Assembly: GCF_024586455.1 (NCBI RefSeq)
Contig: NC_065919.1
Span: 8,283,368 to 8,347,367, forward strand
DNA: 64,000 nt
Direction: 5' to 3'
Source: Bactrocera neohumeralis
Lineage: Eukaryota > Arthropoda > Insecta > Diptera > Tephritidae
Positions 1 to 13,200 of this stretch are shown one piece after another. Both the position numbers and the translations under genes were made by a program. Position 1 is the first letter of the stretch. Each line of letters starts with the position of its first letter. Under the pieces are notes generated by a model. It was not told the DNA's origin, ran no database searches, and was given only the letters and a program-made list of their open reading frames with translations.

Positions 1-871
1 CTCTCCAGGTATTTGAAGACGACTGCTCAGCCGCTCGTTCGTTAGCTAGGAATGTCCTCTACCGAAAATCAGTCCTATTGCTTTCCGTACAAACCCTGTA
101 TTTTCCGACGAAATTTTGTAAGGTTTTTACTTTGAACTCACTTTACACCTAGTCAGAGCTCGGACTTCTCATATCTTTCGTGTTAGGTTAGGTTGAGCCT
201 GAAGTTAAATAGCAAATAATGTTCCGCGAAGAGACATAGAAAACTATATTTGAAGTAGGTATCAAAAGGTTACTTCGTGAAGCAGATATCATCGCTTTCA
301 TTAACTGCAGGTGCCACTTTATACATTTCAGCCTGACGCACAATCATTACGCCAACGCATTAGAAACTCGCATTTGCCGCGTCGCCACAGCCTTTGAACC
401 AAATCCCACATTTGTATGCCTTTACTAGTAGAGTTTTCATATAGATGAAACTTAAATATCGATACGCTGTTGTAATATAATTTAACTGTATTTAATGCGA
501 ATTTTTCAACTACATTTTAGAAGTTTCTTTTGTAAGTTAATGTCTTTATAAGTGTGTAACTATTGATTACAATCATTTACGATTCTTTTAACGTATACCA
601 CACAATCGAAATGAACTTTTGCTTGCTTTTGAATACTTTAGAACTTTCTCAGCCAAGTATTTAATTTTCAGTTAAATGAGAACATTTCTTTAGTTAATAA
701 GTGAGAAACAATTGTCCCCTTGCAATGTGCACGAGTGAGGCGTTACGCGTGCGCTAAAACGTCTGTCTTACCCATATATATGACAAGGTGTGTTTCCATA
801 TTTCCATAACAAAAATCTTTTTATTATATGTATTTACAACTTTTCGCTGCCGCAACGAATTTTGCCAACAG
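1..871 (+). other. Rim intron (3' part)
   Basis: AT-rich non-coding sequence ending in the NAGNAG-type acceptor at 869-874 (AACAGCAG). No coding potential or transposon domain seen. Because the acceptor is tandem, exon 1 may start at 872 or 875, adding or dropping one Gln. Confidence 0.7.
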
Positions 872-1282
872 CAGGTGAGCACTGGTTACCTGCGTCGCAA
901 TGGCGCCATCACTGGTCCCAGTGGCATGAGCCTCAGCCAACGCAGTCATTCCGCCGCACCGACCGACAGCTATCACGGTGTGACCGGCAGTGGTCACAGT
1001 TATTATCGCAGCAGCAGCCCGCGACGTGGTTCACTCTCGCCGCCCGACGATCGCTACATAGACTATCCAGTGCTTCCAATACACGCAACAGGCGGCTCAG
1101 CATACGGGCATTCACTGTCGGGTGGTGCAAGTTCGTTAAGTGCCACCGCTGGTGGTATTCCCTTGGGTGGCGTAGGCGGCGCTGCAATCGGCCCCACTGG
1201 TACAGCGCAACAGGGACGCTTTCAGTCGCGTTCCGCAACTGCCACACCTACGGGTTCGCCCAAAAAACGGCAGCTGCCACAG
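872..1282 (+). CDS. Rim: Rim exon: S/G-rich linker ending in KKRQLPQ
   Basis: Phase-0 exon of 137 codons with coding-like third positions. It is rich in Ser, Gly and Tyr (HSYYRSSSPRRGSLSPPDDR) and ends TGSPKKRQLPQ. In mammalian RIMs an RQLPQ(L/V)P motif between C2A and C2B binds the SH3 domains of RIM-BP; here RQLPQ ends this exon and VP opens the next, so the 62-bp intron cuts the binding motif. The donor CAG|GTGCGT is at 1283. Reading on without splicing hits stops, which supports the short intron. Confidence 0.88.
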
Positions 1283-4200
1283 GTGCGTCCAGCAATGATT
1301 ACTTTTCTGATTTTACACGATTTTTTTCTGCATTTGCATTTTAGGTGCCGCAAACTTCACGCAGCGCCATGCTACGTGATCGCTTGGGTCAAGAGTTCGA
1401 TGAACGCCCGGGTGGTGGTCGCTTCGGTCGTCATCGCACGCGTCAAATTCATCATCAGGCCACATACCGTAGCACCGGCATGGGTGGCTGGGAGCGCCAC
1501 TACACCGGCCTCTCGGACAGCGATCTACAATCGATGGAGGCGCGGACACGACCGCGACACTCGCTATCACCCGATAAGGACTTCATGGGTGAATTTGGCG
1601 ATTCGGATATGGAGTCGGTGGTGAGCGTGACATCGAGCGCCTTCTCTACACAATCGGAACGGCCGCGCGGCTCACGTGGACTGAGGTAAGTAGCTGCTTA
1701 TTGGCCTGCTAGCCGAGCGGCTTTTCCCTTGTATCCCACAAAAAACGCTTTCGTTTTGGGTTGCTGTGTGTTTGTTGTAAACAGCCGGGAAACAAAATTT
1801 CTGCACCAAAACCATAACCAAAACAAAAAATATTAATATGAAATCGTGCCAAATCATAAAAAACAAAAAGAAAATCAAACAATTCAAATCAGTCGAACAA
1901 TCAGCCGTTACAAATCGAAATTTGTAAGTTTGGAATTAATTTTGAATCGAAATCAGACACAATTTTGAAGCAAATCCGTACAAAAATTTTACAACATTTA
2001 TTTTACATACTTCAGTTTCATTTTATTTTGTTTGTACAGAGCAAAAACATTTGAGTTGTGACAAAATTTGGCTCAAGCAAATGCAACCCTGCCAATATTA
2101 TTAGTTTTTTTGACACTTAACACTTTTTCTCGATATGGCAACATCTGCTGGAAAACAAACAAAAATTTGTTTTCTTTTCTTTATTATTTTTACATACCTA
2201 CATACCTACTCTACTCAACTCAACTCAACTCAACCCAACTCAACTCAACTACTCAACTCAACTAATGCTACTCTACTCAATCCAAAATATCTACTCTACT
2301 TCACTTCAATGACGCCCGCTAATTTTATGTTGAACTGCTTTATATATGCCAACAACAACAAACTACAACTAAAAATGTCAACAAACCAACAACAACAACC
2401 ACAACTAAATGTTCAATCGATTACACACAACAAACACAACAACTTTTGCATAATTTCACTACACGAAATGACTGACTGACGTGAACCAACAACAACAAAC
2501 AACGTACAAAACACGCCACTTTGCACCGAACAACCGTTACATGGCAATATGTTAAACTTATTTGCATAATTTTTTAACAAAATCCATAATTTTAACTCTT
2601 TAACGCAAACGATACGAATTCAACAACAACAAATACAATAACAAAAACACCAAATTCCAACAAATATACAAACAAACAACAATCATCAACTCGTGATGAT
2701 CCTTCATTGATCATTTTGCATTCTTGCATGCGCATGCGGATTGAAACCACACACAAAAACAACAACAACAAAATAAAATAAAAAAATTGCAAAAATACAA
2801 AATCCAAAACAACTTAAAAAACAACCACCACCAAAACACACACGTTATCAAATGCACACGCGGCTTCATGAACATACCGTGAATCGAAATCGAAATTGCA
2901 ACCACCCAAACCCAACCAAACAATCGGCCCTTCACACCATCAAAAGTTTGCCACGCAATTGGCGCACCTTGTACGGCGCCGACCCAATGCCTGGCAGTGT
3001 CCCCACCACCACGCTTGCCGGTCACCATGCACACGCTCAAGGACGCGGCTTCTTTGAGCGCTACCGCGCCAATACGATCGAGGTCGATGATTGTGATTTT
3101 TTATCAACCAGCTTAACGGGCGTGCCAACACTGTACGGTATGGGTCAATCGCCGCCACACCTCAATACAGCGTCACAACAGATGTTGTTGTTGGAGCAGT
3201 TAGAGCAGCTGCAACAGCTAGCCGAACTAGCAGCTGCTGATTCGCCGCCGAACACGGCTACTTTGGTGGCGGCATCCAATCCACACAATATCCTCAGTGC
3301 AACCGCAACAAATCACCTATTACCACCACACCGACAATTGCAACCGCAACAACTGCAACAATTACAACAGCTACATGAACCAACACAACTGCCAAGCCAA
3401 CTCGTCATGACCGACAATAGCGGCAATTTAGTAGTGGATCCGTATTTGCTTGATGGAAGCACCGAACCGGGTCTGTTGTTAATGGAGCCGGCGGGCGTAA
3501 CGGTGATACCACCTACACCACCATCCGCATTACCGCCGCCGCTGCCGCCGCCAGCGCACACTGTCAGCACACAATTGCAACAGCAGCAACAACAACAACA
3601 GCCATCACTTTCACACCCACAGCCACATCCCCATATATTTCATCCACATCAATACTTACCTCACATACCGGATTCCATACATTTTCCCGAGTTTCTAACT
3701 CATGCTGCCGATTTCAGTCCTTTCGCCGAAAAGATATTTCCACGTGATAGCTCCTTAGGGTCCAGTAGCCATTATCCATTCTACGATCATTTGCAACGTA
3801 TCACCACGCCCGTAGTGAATCTATTTCGTCATAGCCCAAGCTCTACACTAAGTACACCGACTGCTGCTGCAGTCAATTCTCCGCATCAACACGCCCATTC
3901 CGTATCATCATCGCCCTCATCGTACATTGCCTATGTGCGCGATCATTATGACAATACATGCAGCCACTGCCAAAACGGCAGCCAGCCGGTCGTACTGTCG
4001 ACAAATGCTGCACTCACCACACCCGGCATAGCCATAGGCGCTTGCGACAATCCATTTTGCATTGCTGAATCCCATCCACATCCACAGCATCATCCGGTCG
4101 CCTATCCGTATACAGCCGAACAACTGCTACGTAGACCGTCATTGTCCATGTATCAGCCATCGTCAGAGCCTTCACTGCCAACTATGGATCCGGCAATATG

Positions 4201-7200
4201 CGGCGAATGTGTGGATCAGCATTTCGTGAGTGGTCTTACCGCACCACAAATTGACTTGGGCGCTGTGCCCACCTATCACGTACATACCCCAACGCCAACG
4301 GCGCACAAAAAAGCCAAGTCCTCACTGGCACCGCCACCTCAACTGCCCACACAATCGGTTTTGCGTCTGTCGCGACAATTAAGCGAAGACGCACTTGTAA
4401 CAGCTATACCAATTGCTGAATCGAAAGCGCAGCCTACTTCGATATTGAAAAAACCGAAAGTTGGCGTACCAACGGGCACATTAGATCGGCGAAAAATGTT
4501 TCATGAGGGCCAATCACGTTCACTGGATTACGATGATTTGCACGCGAAGAGTTGGGGCCGTCGTCGCATCAGATACGAAGACGAGATATATAATCCGCCA
4601 CTGGAAGAGCTATCTCGTCGTTACGGTTCCGAGACAAATATACGACAATCTTATATGGGTGCCAATGTTGACGCAGTCAATCCGCTAAGTCACTCACACT
4701 TTCTTGTCACTGACGACAAGATCGTCACTATTACCTATGACTCGGATGTGGGTTGGACGCGGCGCGGTGTTGCACCGTCTGTATTTCATGATCCGCGACG
4801 TCGTTTCGATGGCCGCGAGCGTAATCATATGTCTCTAAATTTACAACGCACCAATCAGGAAAAGCTTTATGGAGCTGCACTGCCATACCAAAAGCGACGT
4901 CGCAATCTGCCGCATCCACCAAGCGCACAAAACGCCCACAATTTCTCACCCGTTGAGGGTTACGACGACGACCCCATGTTAATGGATCCCACCACACATT
5001 CGTCAGCTACGCTGCCACCACATAGTGGCGAACCAACATCCATAAACGGTACAGGCTCCGCCGAACGACCGGGACCAATTGGCGAACATCGCGATCAACG
5101 TGATCCACGCGATGAACGCGATCCGCGTGATCTCAGTCGCTCAGTAGGGCCAGGCTCGTCACCTAGTCAGCAACGTCATCCTTCATCAATTATTTCTAAA
5201 CGCAGTAAATCATCAATGGCCACCGCTGGTGGTCATCGTACACGTGTAGAACAGTTACAGCATGAATCGGGCAGTGATCGCAGTAATCTCGTTAGTATCA
5301 ATGACCAACCCGAATATTTCGAATACGATGATTACGGTGATCCCTATATAGACTCGCACACTAGTCGTAATTATGCAACAACAACAACAAATGCAAGTAG
5401 TAATAGTTTTGTTAGTAGTGGTGGTAGTGTTAGGCAAAAAGGGAAAGAAGTTTCATACGGCGCGGAACAACAGACGAAATCTAGTAGTGGGAGTGGTAGT
5501 GGTGGTGGTGCTTCTTCTACTGCTGCTGCTGGTAATATCGTCGTCGGTGGTAATATTTCTAATAATGCTTCTTCTTCCTCTTTTGCAAATTCCCATCATG
5601 GTGTCGCTAACTCCACATCACCTAAACGTGCCTCATTGAAACATACAAATACAACTAACGACGCTAACCTAAACGTAAACGTTGACGGAACAACAACAAC
5701 AACAACTACAACTCCCATACAAACAACAACTACATCCACAAACATCACAACCACATCATCGTCGAATACAACAACAACAACTAATGCGATGGCAACAACA
5801 AATTCAACCTTAACAACCTCAACAACAAATCCTGCTGCCGCAACAACAACAACGAATACTGGTGATACAACAACTGCGGCTGGCGATGCTGCTGCCACGG
5901 ATGATGCCGATGCGCCGCTTGACGTCATCGATTGGGATGCCATCGACGCTATGCTGGACGATGACTTCAGTGAATATGACAAAGACAAAAACGGTGGTGG
6001 TGAGGAGAAGAAGGACGATCCCAACTTTAGTCAGAGTGTTGATGAGAAAGTTGGTAAGCTAATATGTATGTCGATGTGTATGTACTTTCCTGAATGTTGT
6101 GTAGATGTAAACATATGTGTGTGCGTATTTAGCATTTATGGTTGTATGTGTTTTGACTTATATTTCAAACCAAAATTAAGCAAAAGACGGTTAGCTATTA
6201 ATGTTTATATGTAAACAACTGCCGAATCCACCAGTTCACACCAGAAGTCAGAAGTATGCTTCGCACTTTAGCACCAAACTTTGACTACCTCCATTTTCCC
6301 TATACCTTTCCACTTTCTATGTGACAAAGCTTTTCATTTGCTGGAAACCTAAATTTTTAATTCAGTATTGATCTAAATCAAATAAATTTGCAGGGTGTGA
6401 TTCCCCTACCCAGCTAGGGAAAGCTTTGACCTTTGTAGATGTTTGCGCAAAATCGAAGCGGTTCATAAGTCTTCTACCAACTTTTACCTCGAAAACATTT
6501 TTAGTACGGCTTATTCAATTCAATGTGATATTTTATAACAAGAATAATTCTACATTTGAGAAGAATTGGCAGATGGAATTGTTAAGGACTTACAAGATTT
6601 TTATAAATATATCTTCATGGAATCTTTCATTCATGGAATCAATCATTCTCTTGAACTATTCAAAGACCGAACTGTAGCACTATTCAAAGACCGATGGTAT
6701 ACAGCAAAGAAAGGTCTATAAAGCACATGTTGAATCAGTACCTAATTTGATTTATGCAGATATTCCCACTGCAATGCCTCTTAAAATGAGACCCAACCAG
6801 AAGGCCGTCTTCCGAAAACTTCCAAACAGTAGCACAGTCTAGTTAAGAACAATTTATAGTCTATTGTCTCACAATTAAAAATATTTTAACAATTTCATCG
6901 AAAACGCTACAAGACCTTCTTTGTAAAGCAGTTCGAATTAACTGCCATTATGAAGACTAAAATATAAATTCATTTATTTCAAAATTTTTAATATTTAGTT
7001 TATTTTCTATATCGTAGTTGTATTCTCGATGTTTTTGGATACTTCCTTTACTTAATATTAATTAATTGTAAACTAACTAATCCGATGATTATCCCATCAG
7101 ATGGCAGCTTATCTGATACAGCAACAGATCGCAAAAAGGGCGGCGTCGAGCAAGAGCGCTCCCCCAAAGGCGGCAGCGGTATGGGTAAAAAATCCAACTC

Positions 7201-10200
7201 CACCTCGCAATTATCGGCTACAGGTAAGAGCACGCCCAGTTTAACTACCATTACACGCTTATACCTACATAGTATTTAAAAGGTTTTCTCCAGCCATTTA
7301 GTAAAAAATCATACAACAGTCATACTAACCATTTTATAAAGTTCGAAAACGATATTCATGCAAATTTTATTTAGTAATAGCAAGCAAAATTATAAAGCAT
7401 TCGAAAACAGTCTAGATTTTTATGAACACGACGCCATTAGTTCGTACCTTTGGTTCGACATTTTCATTTTCACTTTCATAGTATTATATTCGAATTCATT
7501 ACTTTTTTATTTGGCAACACTGTCCTTCTGTTTTCAATATACATCAATTTATACACACGCTAGTACATGTCAAAGTGTAAATACTACGTAATTTATAGTC
7601 ATTTTAAAAGGAATGACATTAAAAAGAGAACATTTACACACAAGCTAGTTGACTTTCTGACAAAGTTCATATCAGTCAGCATTTTTAGGAGAAAAAATAT
7701 AAATAAAAAAACAAAAAATTTAAAGACAAGACATTTTGAAATTACCAATTATCAATGTACATACCATATATAAAGGTCGTAAAAGACGTATGGGCTTTGG
7801 AAAGAAGGGTAAGAACTCATTTACGGTGCACCGCAGTGAAGAAGTTCTGCCAGGTGAGATACGTGGGGCGCTGTCGCGCGGTTCGTCATCTGAAGCCGAT
7901 GGCGGTGAGGCATTAGCTGATGGCGGAGCCGGCACTGGTGGGGACAGGTTCGCAAAATCTATTGCTATTTTCGTTTTTATCTCTCTTTCTCTCTCTCTTT
8001 CACACACCTAAACTATATATTTATTTCAATTTCGATTTATTGAGTGCTATAGTTTATTAGCAAATTTTGTTTCGAATTTAATTTCAATACTTATGTTTTT
8101 TATGACAATTTTTTTAATAAATAAAAAAATAAATACTTGAAAGTAAATACGAAAGTGCTCACGTAAAGATGATAAACATTACTATTATGTCAAAGAAGTC
8201 GTTTAGGACATATTATATACATAAAGGGGGCTCACAAGGTGTGCTGTTATTGATTAACAACTAAAAATAATATGTACAAGATCTAAATAAAAGCCGCTGA
8301 AGTAAAATTTCGAAAAAATTTTACTGTATTTTAGTCAAGAAAAAAATCGAAAATACATTGCTTTCTATGTTTTTCGGTCTTTTAATACGCAGTTGTAAGT
8401 TTTAGACACCTTGTAAGTTCGCCTTTACCAGTTATCCCCTCTGTATTCCACAAAAATTATTGAACTAAGCTTTAACTCCCGAAGGCTTGATGTTAACGAA
8501 AAGTATTGAAGCCTCAATAAGTTCACATTTCACCACACTTCTACTGTAAATAAACAACAATACATGTATGTATGTCTATATGTACACCAAAAGCTTATTA
8601 ACTCCCTCAAAAGCTTGGCATGCCGCGTTTAAAAAACAGCTAGCGTCGCAAACCAAACATTAAAAAGCGAAACCGAAACGAAATAATCGCGCGTACGCAG
8701 CACATGCTAATGAAAGCTCTTTTTTATTCTATAAAACAAATGAAAGCTCTACGCAAAACGAGCCTCCTTACCCAACTGTTGCAATTTAAATTAATAATTT
8801 AAGTTCCATATAATTTAACATCCAAAGTCGATACGTATTTTTAGGCTCTTTCTGCTATTCAAATAAAATGGCAAACAAATATTGTATGCGTTTCAAAGCG
8901 AAAGCTTTTCAGGCTTTTGCTCTGCCAAATTGCAAAATGTAAAATATGATGTTTTTGAAAGGCTTTCGCATTTGAAACGCAGCTTATACTACAACAACTT
9001 ACGCTTCATTTTGTTAATTAAGCTTTCATAATGTGATTATGCCCTGCATTAAGCTGCATACGATTTGCTCATTTTCAATTCATTAGAAAAGCATTAAAAG
9101 TTTAATATTACAGTATTCAAAATAAAAAACAAAAAAATGTTTTCATTTCATTAGTAAAATGCTGTAGCTAGTAGTTCCAATTCATAATTTATTTGTGAAG
9201 CGTGCCATTTCGCCATTGCAGCATCACATGCATTTCTTTCTAGAACGGCCTTGCTTTCTTTTTCAACAAATTACATGAGTTAATAACATTTTTCTCACTT
9301 AACAATAATAACTTATAATTAATATATATTAACATTAAAATCGCATTACATTAGTTGAAGAGTTTGCATGCTTTTAAACGCTTTACAAGAAAACCTAAAC
9401 TTAAAACGCAAATAGAAAACACTTCCAGGCTATGAATTCGAAGGATGTAGGTGATTTATAAAGAACACGGTAAGCTCGCTTTAAGCGTTAACTTTCTACT
9501 TACAACGGATTGTGAATAAAATATAAAAATACTAATAATTATGAACTATTACCAATTGTACTAAACGATGAACGATGAGAGAAAAAAATAGCGTAAATTT
9601 GAAAAACATTTTCGGATTGCTTTGTGAATTTTTGACATGTTTCTATATTAACACTAGTTTTAAGATATTTATTAATATAGCAATGCAAAATACATATATA
9701 TTTAGGTGCAAATTTGTACTTAAAAGCCACTGCAATCCAGCGAAGTAGCGCGATTCAAAGAAGAAGGAATTTAAGCTTTTGCGTTCCCAAAATTCGCATA
9801 ATCTCAAAATTCATATTTAACGTATGCTCATCAAAGAATTCCTAGAACTTCACATGAGATTTGATTCCTGTTATGCGATTATCAAGTACAGTGAATATTC
9901 ACATTATAGAGAGCAATTATCTCTCGCTTAAAAAATGCGTAGACGTAGATTCTATTTATCTCTTTTCTCTATAGTATGGAGAACTCAGATAGCACTCTTA
10001 TATCAGTGCTTTTTTCAGTGTGTGATATTAGCCGAAAATGGTCGCAAATACTAAGAAAATATAATAGAGATTTCTAATCGTTTTGCTAAATTTTATAAAG
10101 TACGCCAGAGAACTGAGAAAGTTTGAAAACCCACTCACGCCAATTGTAAAAATTTTTAAAATTTTTTTCCCCGGCAGACATTTTTAGATAATCAAGTATT

Positions 10201-13200
10201 ATAGAAAACTACTTTTTTGAGCTCCTCATTGATTTACAAGTTTTATAATTATAAATAGTTAAAATTTACAAATTTGTCTTTTGAGCAAACACTTAAGATT
10301 ACATTTGAAAGAATTAGTCTGATCTGAGCGTAAGCTAAACTTGCCGAAACGTCACGCAAAATGACGATCGCACACTAATTGCAAGTACTCGTTTTACGCG
10401 TTTCGCTAGTTCGGGTCAGTGATAACCTGCGTAATGGTTACTCACTTTATTTTAGCGCTTACTAAGCTTTTGAGCAGCGCTGCTGCTCATAATGATGTAA
10501 ATAAAATTTAAAAAAAGCAAACAAAACAATTGAATAAAACTTTGTTTTCAGTGAAAAACAGGAAAAGTGAGAAGAAATTTTATATTTCATGATTTAAAAG
10601 AAATGTGTAGACAACTCTTTTGTGAAATAGAAATGCTACACTTCGACTAAAGAAAAATCGGCAATGCTTGGTTATAAAGCAGCTAACATTTATCAATTCC
10701 AACAGAATACTCTTTGTAACGCAATATATTGTTTAATTTTTGAAAACGACTACTCCGCTGGATTGTTGCTACCTTTAATACTTTCATTGTATGCGCTTGC
10801 TTTAGATTCCTTGGGATCTAGGCTTATCGAACACTACGAGAATTCCTTTTGTTGCATGCTTTGAAGAATTACTCAGAACTCTAATGTTTATCATCTATTA
10901 CTATTGCCAATTTGTTATATTTTCTTTTGTTCCTATCAAGTATACTTCACAATATTACGTAACCTATATACCATACACTTATATGCAGGGAGACATAGAA
11001 GGGCGCTCATCTCGTACTCGCTTACACTCCAGTCCACTCCACTCACTCACTCGTACACAACGAACACACTCATGCATATGTACGTATGTATGTAGGTGTG
11101 ACCTTAGAGGCAAAATTTTCCAGTGGCATATTGTAGAGAAATGCCAAAGATTGGCCGACAAAAGTAGTTGTAATAAATTGTGTAATGAAAATGGTGATAA
11201 TTGAAAAATATTGGCTTGATTACGCTAAGGTTACGCCGAAAGAAAAGTTTTAAAAATATAATCAATTTTCAGGTTGTTCTTTGCTTATAGCTGAAATATG
11301 TATTCAATATTTTTACTCTGCGATTTTATAATCCTTGTACTAAGCATTCAAATGTTATCAACTATTTATTGACAGTAATAAATTCGAATAATTTTTTCAA
11401 CAATTTTTTTTTTCTTTAAGCATATGTATAACAAATATTTTCTTAGAATGCAAGTGTAAAAATATCTTCATTTATTTCAAACTGCTTTTCATGCTTTAAT
11501 TTGCGCTGTTCTCTGTCCACTTGTTTCATAATTTTTCCTTTGAAGTACTCAAATGTTCGTAATTACATTTTCGTTTTGTATTTTCGATACAATTTTCAAT
11601 TCGTTTTTGTATTTTATTTTTCTTTTGTAAATTTTGTTGGTCTCCCTTTCTGTCGAATACATGTCCGAAATGGCAGTGTGTGTACAAAGATATAAATACG
11701 TTGGCGCCTAAATGTATGCATATCTACTTGTGTGATCGAAGTGATCCTGCACAGGGGCTTACTTGTGTATTTTGGAAGCCCATTTGCATTACAGCTGTAC
11801 TTACATATACATATATAGTGCCTGCGTTTCTTGTATGTACATACCTATTAACAAACAATATAAATAACAACAACCACACGCAGTGTTAACCAAATATACG
11901 AACTGTAAAGTAAATTTAAAGTAAACAGTAAAGCAAAGGCGTGCTACCACCACAACAACGTGAGAAATTTGAGGCAGCTTAGCTTAAACGGCATTTACCA
12001 TAATTTTGCATTACAATAGTACCATCATACATGTCTAATCAGTGTTAATCATTCAATGTCTTCCTACCAATCCCGTTAATGCAGACCAATATACGGCTTC
12101 ATATAATGCAGTTGCTGCTTCCAATGCATCTCATCATCATCACCATCTTCGCCAATCACGCGGTTCTGCCGGCAGCATACAACGCTCCGTGGAGGTGCCG
12201 CCCGCAGCATCGGCCACGCAATACCGCACCGGAAGCATACATTCCATATCCAGCTCTGAGGGCTCATCGTAAGTGCATTGTCTACTGCGTGGTGCGCACG
12301 CAATCGATATTGATATACAAAAAAATGAAATTATAATAAAAAATATCGAAATTTTATTAGTAAAATTTCTTTCGTGTAGTTGCATCTCGCTGTATATACA
12401 TTTAACAGATTACCGCATGAGTACACCCCGCTCTTTTCGTGAAATAAAGAGAAAGCCTCCAGGCCTGCAATTACATTACAATTTGTATTGCAAAAACTGA
12501 GCATAGTTTTAGGCGTATAACTTAAAAAATTTAATTACACATTTTTTGGCGTGGACCAAGCAACCATTTAAGAACATAATAACCCTGAAGTCAATTTTTT
12601 TAACATTTTCAACATAAAGAATATTAAATTAAAAATAATATGGCCAAAAACAAACAATAAAAACAACTAAAATATACCTTTAGGCACACAGTGTTAATAC
12701 CATAAAAATTTGCTAATGACTTAAAAGCACAAAATGTTCAAATAAAGCTAAAAGCGCAAAGAAAAAAGTTTTAACTTTTACTACATTCACGCTTTTCGAA
12801 AACTTTTAAGCATACTTTCAGGCGCAGAATTAAAATAACAGTTAATCTGTCAACGCTTTCAAGACACAGAACAATAAAACTAAGTTCAAAGTATTAAAAT
12901 ATAACAAATTTCATTTAAATTTGTAAATAAGCTAAGCATATTTTCAGGCGTATAAGTTTTGGCTAATAAATAAACTCGAACGTTTACTGAATAATTATAA
13001 CTGATGTATGTATATATATATGTACATACATATACAATCAAAGAGTTGGGTGTGCTTCTGAAAAAACAAAAACAACAAGAACAAAATCATGTTATAAATA
13101 TAAGTGAAAGTGGGCCTGCCTTTGCTGCTGCCTGACTGCGAACCACTACATCTTTCCTCGCTGTTAGTCGCTCTATTATCATTCATGCCTATTTATTATT

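Noticed and set aside
2135..2479. Open frame with STQLNSTQLNSTQ repeats
   Set aside because: Product of the ACTCA pentanucleotide tract in a Rim intron.
5596..6024. 142-codon open frame on the minus strand (Val/Ser-rich)
   Set aside because: It is the antisense of the Thr/Asn repeat part of the giant Rim exon.
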